A DNA stretch of 63,887 nt from an uncultured Pseudomonadales bacterium (GCA_947494095.1 CANLTI010000024.1:1-63887); one strand, 5' to 3'; shown: positions 17,570-25,732, numbered from the stretch's first letter. Notes: generated by a model not told the origin, from the sequence alone. A program made the numbers and translations.

Positions 17570-17907
17570 GAGGCACTATATTTTCTCGACTATCGTGCCG
17601 TCATGCTAAAATAATCGCCAATAGCGCATTAATTTAATAAAAAGCATAAAGAGCCCAAGCTAATAACGTAGGGTTATGTAGTTGGGCAGGAGTGATTGTG
17701 GGTGATGCGGGAAAAATTTATGGTGGTTGGATATTAGGCAGTGCGCTTGGGCCTTTGTCTGTGCTTGGCAAACAAAGTTGACGTGAAGGGATTCACTAAT
17801 GTCGCAAACGCAGGGAGCGTAAGCGCGACGGATACTCACGCTCAAAATGCTGTGTTTGTAAGAGCCAAGCATCGATATCGATATTTAAGCGCTCTAATAT
17901 GGGTGGT
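17570..17907. repeat. 338-bp direct repeat, copy 1 (RAYT 3' end and flank)
   Basis: Shares about 85 percent of bases by eye with 19732-20070. Common blocks include ATAATCRCCAATAGCG, TTGGGCCTTTGTCTGTGCTT and CTCAAAATGCTGTGTTTGTA. On the minus strand the part from about 17800 on encodes the last residues of a RAYT transposase, so the repeat is the 3' end of that gene plus downstream DNA. Confidence 0.75.
17780..17800 (+). repeat. REP element a (at the RAYT stop codon)
   Basis: GACGTGAA-GGG-TTCACTAAT: conserved head GACGT, short hairpin GTGAA/TTCAC, tail CTAAT. It covers the stop codon of the broken RAYT gene on the opposite strand. Confidence 0.7.
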
Positions 17908-17930
17908 AAGTGCTCGCAGATTACACCTCG

Positions 17931-17981
17931 CTGACGTACAGGATGTACTAATCCAGCGGTTGCATGGATGCAAGAGAGCTG
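17931..17981 (+). repeat. REP element b, inserted in the RAYT gene
   Basis: GACGTACA/TGTACTAAT head hairpin followed by a second stem TTGCAT/ATGCAA. It interrupts RAYT between RDDTQ and GVICEH on the minus strand; the 51-bp insert happens to keep frame. Confidence 0.8.
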
Positions 17982-18001
17982 GGTGTCATCACGAATAGCG
18001 C

Positions 18002-18056
18002 GGCGACGTGAAGGGATTCACTAATGCAGCGGGAGCAGGATGCTCAAGAGCTGTCG
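18002..18056 (+). repeat. REP element c, inserted in the RAYT gene
   Basis: GACGTGAA/TTCACTAATG head, then GGGAGCA/TGCTC stem. It splits the conserved RAYT motif DWTGRAIRDD between DWT and RAIRDD. Confidence 0.8.
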
Positions 18057-18129
18057 GTCCAATCGACTACATCAATATAATCGGCTAGGCCAAAATAATC
18101 CCTGATTGCTCAGCATTTTTAAGGCTACC

Positions 18130-18183
18130 TTGACGTGCATGGATGCACTAATACTGGAATATCAGGAAAACTATTCCAGTGCA
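18130..18183 (+). repeat. REP element d, inserted in the RAYT gene
   Basis: TGACGTGCATGGATGCACTA head, then a CTGGAATA/TATTCCAG hairpin. It marks the junction where the central part of the RAYT gene is missing. Confidence 0.8.
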
Positions 18184-18458
18184 GCTTAAGCTTTGCAGTC
18201 GCTTTTGATAGCACTCAATGCAATCACTCACGGCTTCTCGCTCAGCCTTTGAAAGCTCCTCACCTGCTATATGCCGCTGTACAATCGGCGAGCCTTTAAA
18301 CAGGCAGCGCCAGCGCTCTAAAACTTCTTTGGCAGACCATTGGGCCGCTTCTTTGGGGTTGAGTTTGATGACGAGGTGCAGGTGGTTACTCATGACGGCG
18401 TAGGCGCAGATTTTGATAGCGAATATGGAGCTTAATAAGCGTATACGTTGCTCGATCA

Positions 18459-18512
18459 ACGTACATGGATGTACTAATGCTAGCAGCGCAGGAGCAAGCG
18501 AATAGTGCAGCT
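18459..18512 (+). repeat. REP element e, inserted in the RAYT gene
   Basis: ACGTACATGGATGTACTAAT head, then a GCGCAGGAGCAAGCG-type second stem. It separates the RAYT N-terminus (SYEHRR) from LIEQRIR. Confidence 0.8.
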
Positions 18513-18742
18513 GCGCCGATGCTCGTAGCTTTTGCCGTTGAATTTATCATACCCACACAAAAAACTGCGCCTCACGCAGCGCGTTGTGATGTTGTAAAAA
18601 GCGGTATCGTCTATCGAAACCAATTGCTTGCGAGGTTGCGTCATGTCTGCTTATCCAGTGCTTTATGGTTTAACGTTAGATAAGGCTGGCTGATGAGTCA
18701 AATAGCGGTTTGTTTTAGGTTTTGGGTTCTCTGGTGTTTGCA

Positions 18743-19651
18743 TTACTCAAAAACCTTATACTCTTTGATTTTTCCATCAAGATAAGCTGTGTTTTCATTT
18801 TTGTGTCTGAGTAAAGCTTTATCGACCCCTTTACTGTGAGCAATGGCTGCGATGCGGCCTTGCTTGTTGAATGACATGCTGCTGTTGTATTGCTTTGATA
18901 TGGGGTCGCTGTAGGCCTCTTGCGGGCTGATTATTTTCCAGCCTTTGCTTTTGATGTGTTTTACTAGATCATCAATAAACAGTGCAGCCATCTCATTTTC
19001 ATGTAGTAATAACACATGCTTTGGCGAGCGCCCTAGATTAGCTTTTGCTAGTGCATCGTAAAATTGGATGTTTTCCCATAATACATCAACGTAAAGTTTA
19101 CTCAGGTTCTTGTAGTTCACTTTTTGATCTTTTTTTAATGCCTCGACTAACTGCCCATTTAAATACCAGTCAAAATTGTCGACGGTGACGTAGCCTATTT
19201 CATAGCCCAGCTCTTTTAAGGCTGAATAGATGTATTCACGATCTTCGGGTGTTTTACCGTAGTGTAGATAAGGAAAGCGGTGGAGTTTTAGTAAATTATT
19301 AAGGTCTTTTGTGAGCAGGTGTGACTGGTAGAAGTCTAATAAAAAATCGTTGGGAGTATTCTTTTTTGCCGATATATGGGCGTGGCTGTGATTGGCAATG
19401 TGAAAACCTTGTTTGGTGTAACGGTTTATTCGCTTAATGCTGTCATTATTAATATACTGTGTGGTGAGAAAAAACAATGCATCATCTACCCCTTCAGACT
19501 TTAATCCTTTAATGATCTTATCTGTTTTTTCTTTGCCGCTCATAAAGTCGCGGCCGGGAGTCGGGGCGTCATCAAAGGTGAGTGCAATTTCTCCGGCGGT
19601 AAGTACGCCAGTATTAAGCATTAAGGAGAGTAAAATAACGAGGTTTTTCAT
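18743..19651 (-). CDS. Secreted polysaccharide deacetylase (NodB homology)
   Basis: 302 aa. Signal peptide 1-19 (cut near VLTAG), motif 1 TFDDAPTPG with the catalytic Asp pair, motif 2 NHSHAH (metal His), a barrel to about 240, and an extra C-terminal tail. CE4 enzymes remove acetyl groups from chitin, peptidoglycan or other polysaccharides. The spacing is that of the small-esterase CE4 group also seen in AXE/chitin degraders. It is single and lies between the broken RAYT locus and the second 338-bp repeat, so it may have arrived with that segment. Substrate unknown. Confidence 0.85.
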   Translation of the reverse strand: MKNLVILLSLMLNTGVLTAGEIALTFDDAPTPGRDFMSGKEKTDKIIKGLKSEGVDDALFFLTTQYINNDSIKRINRYTKQGFHIANHSHAHISAKKNTPNDFLLDFYQSHLLTKDLNNLLKLHRFPYLHYGKTPEDREYIYSALKELGYEIGYVTVDNFDWYLNGQLVEALKKDQKVNYKNLSKLYVDVLWENIQFYDALAKANLGRSPKHVLLLHENEMAALFIDDLVKHIKSKGWKIISPQEAYSDPISKQYNSSMSFNKQGRIAAIAHSKGVDKALLRHKNENTAYLDGKIKEYKVFE

Positions 19652-19812
19652 GTGATGACTTCTAAGTTAATGGCAGGTGGTGGTTACGCTATATCTGCTA
19701 ATATATCTGCTAGGGCAGGCGTAGTAAAAAAGAGACACTAAGATTTATCGACTATCGTATCACCAGATCAAAATAATCACCAATAGCGTATTAATTTAAT
19801 AAAAAGCATAAA

Positions 19813-19843
19813 TAGCCCCAAGTTAATAGCTTGGGGTTATTTT
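19813..19843 (+). terminator. Terminator-like hairpin inside repeat copy 2
   Basis: CCCCAAG/CTTGGGG stem with a 7-nt loop and a following TTATTTT. The matching stretch of copy 1 is degenerate. No intact + strand gene lies directly upstream. Confidence 0.5.
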
Positions 19844-19942
19844 GTTGGGCAGGAGTCATGGTGGGTAATGCTTGAAGGTTTTGTTTAGGGTGGATGTTAG
19901 GCGGCATGCTTGGGCCTTTGTCTGTGCTTGGCAAACAAGGCT

Positions 19943-19964
19943 GACGTGAAGGGATTCGCTAATG
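19943..19964 (+). repeat. REP element f in repeat copy 2
   Basis: GACGTGAAGGGATTCGCTAATG-type element, one base off the GTGAA/TTCAC hairpin of element a, at the same point relative to the RAYT 3' end. Confidence 0.7.
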
Positions 19965-20122
19965 TCGCAAACGCAGTGAGCGTAAGCGCGACTTATACTC
20001 ACGCTCAAAATGCTGTGTTTGTAATCGCTAGGCGCCAATATCGATATTTAAGCGCTCTAATAGAGTGGTATTTTTCAAGATGGTTGGTAGGTATTTGCCG
20101 ATTCCGCTTCTTTGGTCAACCT

Positions 20123-20168
20123 AATGACGCGCACTTAAATTTTTGAGTGCGCGTCATTTATTTTTTTA
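20123..20168 (+). terminator. Strong intrinsic terminator without an obvious gene
   Basis: Perfect 13-bp stem (20123-20135 with 20146-20158, GACGCGCACT core), 10-nt loop, then TATTTTTTT. The sequence upstream on the + strand is RAYT/REP debris with no intact ORF. Confidence 0.8.
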
Positions 20169-20174
20169 TGTAAC

Positions 20175-20345
20175 TATTCAGAGGTGAGTAAATCGGGCGC
20201 TAATGAATCATTTGCTGGGCCGCTCAAGCCATCTGCGACTTTATGCTCCTCGACTTTGTGCTCCTCGACTTTGTGCTCCTCGACTTTGTGCTCCTGCAAA
20301 GTCTAATCTTGCATATCCCTATGCAGGTGCAAAGTCGAGGAGCAC
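20175..20345 (+). repeat. Dispersed mosaic repeat, copy A
   Basis: Head TTCAGAGG, GGCGCTAATGAATCATTT and CTGGGCCGCTCAAGCC, shared with copy C at 59694. The middle holds four 15-bp units and then GCAAAGTCTAATCTTGCATA, also in copy C. The far end of copy C is missing here. DNA from 20346 to 20850 shows no convincing gene, only a weak CGCAAGTA/TACTTGCG hairpin (20761-20784). Confidence 0.75.
20236..20295. repeat. Four 15-bp tandem units in mosaic repeat A
   Basis: Unit CGACTTTGTGCTCCT, four copies (20236, 20251, 20266, 20281), the first with one change. The homologous site in copy C (59755-59784) has two units, so copy number varies between locations. An inverted match follows at about 20333-20353. 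Confidence 0.9.
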
Positions 20346-20851
20346 AAAGTCGTGCAGACGGCTTAGGTCTGACAAGAGAGCAATATATTGTTGACGCTAA
20401 TAAGGCAATTAAAGCCATTCAAAATGTGCATTGTGAGCAGTTTGATTGCGAGAAGTCGGCGAAATTTAAGAGTAATATCATCCTTCAAAAAACCAAGTCA
20501 GATAAGCTATAGCGCAGCACTATTTTTTACCAATAGAGTATTTTTAACATTATGACCCTTGGGGTTGAGCTTAAGGTACTTTAATTATGTGCGTTACGGT
20601 ACTCTTTTGCACGGTAGCCGCATAATTGCAGTATGCAAGGCCGCTAAAAATTGTTCGTTTAGCGTTGGCGGTTAGGTTGGCTGCAACAGGTTAACCATTG
20701 TAGCCACTAGGGTTTGGCCACAGGTAAAAAGAGAAATTAAAAAAGAGAAATTAAAATAGGCGCAAGTACTGATATATACTTGCGTTTTAAAAAAATAGCT
20801 ACATGTTTATCGTTAATTATTGCGGTGTTAGCTTGAATGGAGTTGGTTGGT

Positions 20852-21347
20852 GTGTATATTCAAAAAATATTAATTTTATTGTTGTTGGCCTTTTTTGTGT
20901 CAAATGTTAATGCTGCAACAAAGCTGGCGATTGGTGATGTTCCACCTAATTATCTTGGCAAAGATAGCGAGGGCGTAGAAATACATTTAAGTGAGAATAA
21001 AGGTAAAATAGTGATCATTTCTTTTTGGGCATCATGGTGCCCGCCTTGCTTAAAGGAATTGCCTATTTTAGAGAATGTTCAAAATAAATTAGGTGAGGGT
21101 GGTTGCTGTAAATCATAGGGATAATAATAGGCATTACAGGGCGATAACAAAACATTTGGCTGCTTTGAAGTTAACGCTAACTCGGGATAAGCGAGGAAGC
21201 TTAAGCCGCAAGTTTGGTGTTAAGAATATTCCCCATTTGTTTATAGTGGGTAAAAATGGAAAAATCATTTATCAGAGCATTGGTTATGGTGAAGCTTCTA
21301 CTGCAAAAATTGTAGATGCCTTGAATAAAGAGCTTGCAGTTATTTAG
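20852..21347 (+). pseudogene. TlpA/ResA-like thioredoxin-fold protein, frameshifted
   Basis: The first frame (GTG at 20852 with GGAG upstream; ATG 20837 is possible) encodes a signal peptide ending SNVNA and a TlpA domain with the redox motif FWASWCPPC. It stops at 21118 after KLGEGG. The rest of the domain continues in another frame from about 21093 (VRVVAVNH, then FGVKNIPHLFIVGKNGKI with the cis-Pro) to 21347. One base change near 21090-21100 would restore about 165 aa. Such proteins reduce periplasmic disulphides, for example in cytochrome c maturation. It could be a real mutation or a sequencing error. Confidence 0.8.
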
Positions 21348-21429
21348 AGTGATAGGTGGATGTAAATAAGCTCAAGTACTGGAGTAATAATAGTGTTTAT
21401 TATTTATGGCTATTCAGCCAAGCTAACAA

Positions 21430-21593
21430 GCCTCATCTAGTGAGGTGCTGATGGATTGTTTTCTGGGTATTTAAGCGCCGAGCCTTGTAAGGGAAGAAGG
21501 GGTGGGCGGTGCGGGAGCAAGCTGTCGAGAGCGCTTATATACACCGCCCCAGTAAATAATGCATTAGCGCCCGATTTCGCCCCTCCGAATAGT
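21430..21593 (-). repeat. Dispersed mosaic repeat, copy B (reverse)
   Basis: Read on the minus strand it has GGGCGCTAATGCATTATTTA, then ATATAAGCGCTCTCGACAG, GGCGCTTAAATACCCAGAAAA and CAATCCATCAGCACCTCA, matching both ends of copy C at 59694. It lacks the 15-bp units. It fills most of the 327-bp gap between the TlpA pseudogene and the YoaK-like gene. Confidence 0.75.
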
Positions 21594-21674
21594 CACCATT
21601 ATTTTAGATTGTTCATGCATCATGAATAGCTGTATTTTGTGGGCAGTTGGGTTTTGCAGGTGATTGTGCTGTCT

Positions 21675-22349
21675 TTAGGGTTTTGTTTGGCGGTTCTGTT
21701 TAGCGCTGTAAATTGAGTATGCTAGCGCCAATAATACACATATGCCAGCAGGGATCAGCAGTGCATTAAAGCGATACAAGGCAAAAAGGTAGGCGCCCAA
21801 AGTTCCGCCTAAAACAAACCCCAAAATGATCACAAGAAACAATAAGGCCTTTCTTTTATCGAATGGCTCGCCTCGGAGTTTTGAGCCCAGCATAATGCCG
21901 AGATCAGTAAATATACCTGTGACGTGTGTTGTGCGTATGACGGCGCCGCTGTATGTGGTGACTAATGCATTTTGTAGCCCGCAAGCGGCTGAAGCCAAAT
22001 AGTGCCCAAGTAGTGAATCATTAGTGAGAAAATGAATTGAGCCAACAATGAGTAGAGACTCTAAGTACAGTAGCCTGCTGTAGTTACGGCCTAGAGCTAA
22101 GGCGCCACTGCGTAAACAAAATCCAGAGACACAGGCGCCCGCTAAAAAGCTCAGTAATATTACCAGTAAGTGTACGCTGTCGTGCAGTGTGGCGCTTAAA
22201 AGCCCCGTACCAAAAAGTGTAGCGGTACCAGATAGGTGTGAAATAGATTGGTGTTTAAAGCCCAGTAATCCAATGGCATTGATTAGCCCTGCTACCAGAG
22301 CAAGAATAAACGAGCCATATTCTACCCAGCGGGGTAATTTAGATATCAC
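21675..22349 (-). CDS. DUF1275 (YoaK-like) membrane protein
   Basis: 224 aa, six or seven hydrophobic segments. Family features include GLINAIGLLGF with SHLSGTAT at the N-terminus and CGLQNALVTTYSGAVIRTTHVTGIFTDLG in the middle. DUF1275/YoaK proteins are inner-membrane proteins of unknown transport function. Single gene, no operon partner. Confidence 0.88.
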   Translation of the reverse strand: MISKLPRWVEYGSFILALVAGLINAIGLLGFKHQSISHLSGTATLFGTGLLSATLHDSVHLLVILLSFLAGACVSGFCLRSGALALGRNYSRLLYLESLLIVGSIHFLTNDSLLGHYLASAACGLQNALVTTYSGAVIRTTHVTGIFTDLGIMLGSKLRGEPFDKRKALLFLVIILGFVLGGTLGAYLFALYRFNALLIPAGICVLLALAYSIYSAKQNRQTKP

Positions 22350-22471
22350 GGCAATCCTGAAGGCGCTAGCGATGTGTTGGGCGAGGTGAGTGTGTATGTT
22401 GTGAATGCTTTAAGGTGGAGACCTTGGTGATGGCTATGATAATGGCTTCTTGGGTGTGTGTAAAACCGTGA

Positions 22472-22512
22472 GACATAAAAAAGGCGCTTATAAAAAGCGC
22501 CTTTTTTATGTC
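22472..22512. terminator. Bidirectional terminator between YoaK-like gene upstream region and suhB
   Basis: Perfect 18-bp stem (22472-22489/22495-22512) with GGCGCTT core and A6/T6 flanks that work on both strands. On the minus strand it ends suhB transcripts. Confidence 0.9.
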
Positions 22513-22523
22513 ATGAGTACGGT

Positions 22524-23321
22524 TTAGATTTTACCCATGTGCTTGCCAACAACTTGCAATAAGGGCTTAAAGACTTTGGCGCCGCCACAAACGATGTTGC
22601 CAAAGTCCATGTGGGCATTGCCGCCTTTAAAATCACTCACTAAGCCGCCGGCTTCTTGTACTAATAAAACGCCAGCGGCCATGTCCCAGGCTTTTAGGTT
22701 CATCTCCCAAAAGCCATCAAAGCGGCCTGCTGCGACATAAGCAAGGTCAAGTGCAGCTGAGCCTGCACGGCGAATGCCTGCAGTTTGGCCTGCAATCTCT
22801 TTAAGGCAGCCAAGGTATTCGTCGATGTGCTCTAGTGCAAAGCCGTTAAAAGGTACGCCAGTGCCGATAAGGGCGCCATCGAGACTGCGGCGATCGGTGA
22901 CGCGGATGCGACGACCGTTAAGTGTGGCGCCTTTGCCGCGGCTGGCGGTGAACTCTTCGCGCTTCATTACATCGAGTACAACTGCGTGCTGTAACTGGCC
23001 TTTATAGGTGCAGGCAATTGAAACGGCAAAATGTGGAATGCGGTGTAAAAAGTTGGTGGTGCCATCAAGTGGGTCAATAATCCACGTGTAATCACTTTTT
23101 TTATCGCCTGAAACACCGCCTTCCTCGCCAATAAAGCTGTGGTCGGGGTAGGCTTTTTTAAGGTGGTATAAAATTTCGGCTTCGGCTTTGCGGTCTACTT
23201 CGCTCACAAAATCGTTGCGGCCTTTGGTTTCTACGCGAATATCATCGCGCTCGAGCGCCAGCTCAATGAGGTCGGCTGCTTTGCGTGCAGCGTTAAGGGC
23301 AATTGTTAGCATCGGTTCCAT
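22524..23321 (-). CDS. suhB: Inositol-1-monophosphatase (SuhB)
   Basis: 265 aa from the ATG at 23321 (MEPMLTIALNAARKAADL), which aligns with the E. coli SuhB start; the frame runs on to 23435 but the extra residues are unrelated. Metal-site motifs are GEEGG (E-E), WIIDPLDGTTNF, and the C-terminal WDMAAGVLLVQEAGG. It removes phosphate from inositol phosphates and in E. coli also joins the NusA/rRNA antitermination complex. The 328-bp gap to the cytochrome gene (23322-23649) shows nothing else. Confidence 0.93.
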   Translation of the reverse strand: MEPMLTIALNAARKAADLIELALERDDIRVETKGRNDFVSEVDRKAEAEILYHLKKAYPDHSFIGEEGGVSGDKKSDYTWIIDPLDGTTNFLHRIPHFAVSIACTYKGQLQHAVVLDVMKREEFTASRGKGATLNGRRIRVTDRRSLDGALIGTGVPFNGFALEHIDEYLGCLKEIAGQTAGIRRAGSAALDLAYVAAGRFDGFWEMNLKAWDMAAGVLLVQEAGGLVSDFKGGNAHMDFGNIVCGGAKVFKPLLQVVGKHMGKI

Positions 23322-23649
23322 AAGACATCTCAACCAGTGCGCGCTAGGCGCATTACAGAATAAAAGGAGAATAAAGGGGTGGCAAATAAATGGGCGCGGA
23401 GTATACCAGTTTGCGGGTTCGGCGGCACGCTTCACCTACACGAAAATTCAACTTCTGTATAAAAGAGGGTAGATTAATACTTTGTGGTTGCTGTAGCGTA
23501 GTTTTTTAGCCGTCAATTACGTCAATGCTCAATAAATTGCATGTAATCGGTATCGAGATCAAATTTGTCGCTAGCGCGAACGAGGGTGCTTTACGCTATA
23601 ATTGCGCTAGTTTTTCATTTTCTTTTGTTGATGTGTTGGGAGTTTATTT

Positions 23650-24063
23650 GTGAATTTAGCCGTAATGTTACGTGGTTTAGTGGCTGCGAGCGCTGTATGT
23701 GCCTCTTTGGCTGTGCTCGCTAATAGTGATAATGCTGATATCGTTGAGCGCTTAAAGCCCACCGGTGAAGTGTGTATGGCGGGTGATGAATGCGCTGCTG
23801 CCGTGGTTGAGGTGGTTGCAGGTCCGCGCTCAGGCAAGGAGCTTTACGATACTAAGTGTATGGTATGTCATTCAGCGGGTATTGCTGGTGCCCCTAAGTT
23901 TGGCGACAGTGCTGCTTGGGCGGCTCGTGTGAGCGCTAAGGGCTTAGATGGATTGTTTGACAGCGCCTGGAACGGTATTAATGCGATGCCCGCCAAAGGC
24001 ACCTGTAATGATTGTACCGAAGATGAAATTAAAAGCGCTATTGCTTACATGACCGAAAGCTAA
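23650..24063 (+). CDS. Cytochrome c5-like monohaem protein
   Basis: 137 aa, GTG start with GGGAG upstream. Signal peptide 1-24 (ends VLANS), then a class I cytochrome domain with haem motif CMVCH, axial Met in NAMPAKG and the extra Cys pair CNDC near the C-terminus, which is the disulphide typical of cytochrome c5. Periplasmic electron carrier. An additional Cys pair (CMAGDEC) sits in the linker before the domain. Ends at a good terminator. Confidence 0.9.
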   Translation: MNLAVMLRGLVAASAVCASLAVLANSDNADIVERLKPTGEVCMAGDECAAAVVEVVAGPRSGKELYDTKCMVCHSAGIAGAPKFGDSAAWAARVSAKGLDGLFDSAWNGINAMPAKGTCNDCTEDEIKSAIAYMTES

Positions 24064-24114
24064 ACCCCTATAGTTATTAAGGTTTTCGCTAGGTTATTGT
24101 TTTTAAAGTCTTTT

Positions 24115-24143
24115 AAGGGCGAGCGTTAAGCTCGCCCTTTTTG
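24115..24143 (+). terminator. Intrinsic terminator after cytochrome c5
   Basis: AAGGGCGAGC/GCTCGCCCTT stem, 5-nt loop, T5 tail. Confidence 0.9.
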
Positions 24144-24229
24144 TATCGCGCTAAAGTGGTTTGGCGGCCAGATGATTAAAGTGCCACAAAGAGGATTTTA
24201 ATAAATATGAAAAAAAATGAAAAAAGTGC

Positions 24230-24257
24230 TTGCGCATTTTTTTAAAATCCTTATTAT
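24230..24257 (+). promoter_or_regulatory. Sigma-70 promoter of the tRNA-Lys genes
   Basis: TTGCGC-N16-TATTAT followed by a GC-rich discriminator (GTGCGCC), the pattern of growth-rate-controlled stable RNA promoters, 15 bp before the first tRNA. Confidence 0.65.
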
Positions 24258-24272
24258 GTGCGCCTCTTCAAG

Positions 24273-24348
24273 GGGTCGTTAGCTCAGTTGGTAGAGCAGT
24301 TGGCTTTTAACCAATTGGTCACTGGTTCGAATCCAGTACGACCCACCA
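24273..24348 (+). tRNA. tRNA-Lys (TTT anticodon)
   Basis: 76 nt with encoded CCA. Acceptor stem GGGTCGT/ACGACCC, D-arm AGCTCAGTTGGTAGAGC, anticodon loop CTTTTAA, T-loop GGTTCGAATCC. Identical to the copy at 24446. Confidence 0.97.
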
Positions 24349-24445
24349 TATAAAGAAGGTATTTATTGGTGGATAAATATTTTCAGGTGACGGCAGTCAG
24401 TAGGCTTATAATAGCTATTTATTGTTTAACACCATTACCAAGTTC

Positions 24446-24521
24446 GGGTCGTTAGCTCAGTTGGTAGAGCAGTTGGCTTTTAACCAATTGGTCACTGGTT
24501 CGAATCCAGTACGACCCACCA
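24446..24521 (+). tRNA. tRNA-Lys (TTT anticodon), second copy
   Basis: 76 nt, identical in sequence to the first copy, 97 bp downstream, probably the same transcript. CCA encoded. Confidence 0.97.
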
Positions 24522-24526
24522 CTTTT

Positions 24527-24557
24527 AAAAGGGAAGCTTAGGCTTCCCTTTTTTTAT
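24527..24557 (+). terminator. Terminator of the tRNA-Lys operon
   Basis: AAGGGAAGC/GCTTCCCTT stem with a 4-nt loop and T7 tail directly after the second tRNA. Confidence 0.9.
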
Positions 24558-24655
24558 ATCTTTTTTTTGCCGCTATAATGCGCTACCTATTTGTACGTGA
24601 TTTAGGGTTGCATAAACCTTACGTTATTTTAGGATTATATAAATTAGAGGTTTTT

Positions 24656-25732
24656 ATGACGGTGTCTGAAGTGTCAGCCCCTTCGCATAAGGTGTCATCT
24701 GAAAAAAAGCTATCTCCGCAAGAGATTGTTAAAGCGCATTTAGAGCAGTTACCTGCAAGGCTCAAGGCAGACCCTGCCAATGAGGCTGAGCAAAAAAAAA
24801 CCATCAAACGTCTACTCAAAAAACATAATGCTGCCATCGTAGCGCATTATTATACCGACCCTGTGATTCAGGCTCTTGCCGAAGAAACCGGCGGTTGTGT
24901 GTCGGACTCGCTAGAGATGGCGCGCTTTGGCAAAACACATGAGGCCAAAACCTTAATAGTGGCGGGCGTTAAGTTTATGGGGGAGACAGCTAAAATTCTC
25001 ACACCCGAGAAGCGTGTATTAATGCCTACATTAGAGGCTACGTGCTCGCTAGACTTAGGCTGCCCTATTGATGAGTTTAGCGCCTTTTGTGATCAGCACC
25101 CTGACCGTACGGTTGTAGTATATGCCAACACCTCAGCTGCCGTTAAGGCGCGTGCTGATTGGGTGGTAACATCGAGTATCGCCAAAGAGGTTGTCGCCCA
25201 TTTAGATAGCTTAGGGCAAAAAATACTCTGGGCACCCGATAAGCATTTAGGTGCGTATGTACAGCGCGAAACAGGTGCCGATGTCTTGTGCTGGGATGGC
25301 GCGTGTATTGTGCATGAAGAGTTTAAGGCGCAAGGCTTGCTCGATTTAAAGGCGCTGTATCCCAATGCAGCTGTATTGGTGCACCCTGAGTCGCCAGCGC
25401 CGGTTGTCGCGTTAGCAGATGTGGCCGGTTCTACCTCGCAGCTTATCCACGCGGCAGCGACACTGCCTAACCAAGAGTTTATTGTGGCTACTGATCAAGG
25501 CATTTTTTATAAAATGCAGCAAGCTTGCCCCAGTAAAACGCTCATTGTTGCGCCTACAGGCGGTAATGGCGCTACTTGCCGCAGCTGTGCTAACTGCCCT
25601 TGGATGGCTATGAATACACTCGATGCCATGATTGCGGTCTTTGAGCAGCAAGACAATGAAATTTTTGTTGATGAGGGCTTGGCCGCTCGCGCCATGAAGC
25701 CTTTACAGAGAATGCTAGATTTTAAGCGTTAA
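24656..25732 (+). CDS. nadA: Quinolinate synthase A
   Basis: 358 aa from the ATG at 24656, which has AGAGG 5 nt before it; an upstream in-frame ATG at 24578 lacks one. HYYTDP and FMGETAKIL active-site segments. The three [4Fe-4S] ligand cysteines fall in TCSLDLGC, in the [15 protein letters not shown] region, and in [10 protein letters not shown]. Condenses iminoaspartate with dihydroxyacetone phosphate to quinolinate in de novo NAD synthesis. Length close to E. coli NadA (347). Single gene with its own terminator. Confidence 0.95.
   Translation: MTVSEVSAPSHKVSSEKKLSPQEIVKAHLEQLPARLKADPANEAEQKKTIKRLLKKHNAAIVAHYYTDPVIQALAEETGGCVSDSLEMARFGKTHEAKTLIVAGVKFMGETAKILTPEKRVLMPTLEATCSLDLGCPIDEFSAFCDQHPDRTVVVYANTSAAVKARADWVVTSSIAKEVVAHLDSLGQKILWAPDKHLGAYVQRETGADVLCWDGACIVHEEFKAQGLLDLKALYPNAAVLVHPESPAPVVALADVAGSTSQLIHAAATLPNQEFIVATDQGIFYKMQQACPSKTLIVAPTGGNGATCRSCANCPWMAMNTLDAMIAVFEQQDNEIFVDEGLAARAMKPLQRMLDFKR

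Larger units (their letters stand above)
17796..18644 (-). pseudogene. REP-associated tyrosine transposase (RAYT, Y1_Tnp), broken by REP insertions
   Basis: The gene can be reassembled on the minus strand. The start at 18644 gives [34 protein letters not shown] and SYEHRR. After a REP (18459-18512) come LIEQRIRLLSSIFAI and the catalytic HxH block YAVMSNHLHLVIKL, KEAAQWS and LFKGSPIVQR. After another REP and a lost middle (the GRF/AYVDLNPIRA part is missing) comes GLADYIDVVDWT. Past a third REP is RAIRDDTQ, and past a fourth GVICEHLPPILERLNIDIDAW and the end at 17796. RAYTs mobilise REP palindromes through a Tyr nucleophile and HxH metal site. The nucleophile region appears deleted, so this copy is dead. 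Confidence 0.85.
19732..20070. repeat. 338-bp direct repeat, copy 2 (second RAYT 3' end)
   Basis: Second copy of 17570-17907. On the minus strand it still reads LERLNIDI and LQTQHFEREY, the RAYT C-terminus, but with an in-frame stop and no upstream part. The two copies bracket the RAYT pseudogene and the deacetylase. Confidence 0.75.

Noticed and set aside
17660..17872. Minus-strand ORF sharing KHSILSVSI with a second ORF at 19856-20038
   Set aside because: Both lie in the 338-bp RAYT-derived repeat, in the wrong frame relative to the RAYT C-terminus. The shared peptide is explained by the DNA repeat.
18465..18683. Short + strand ORF over the RAYT N-terminus
   Set aside because: It is the opposite strand of the RAYT start and a REP; no ribosome site.
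20175..20345. CRISPR array
   Set aside because: Units are directly adjacent 15-mers with no spacers, and no cas genes are present.
20203..20512. Overlapping ORFs with repeated APRLC or LLDFV peptides on both strands
   Set aside because: Translation of the 15-bp repeat array in several frames; no domain and no start signal.
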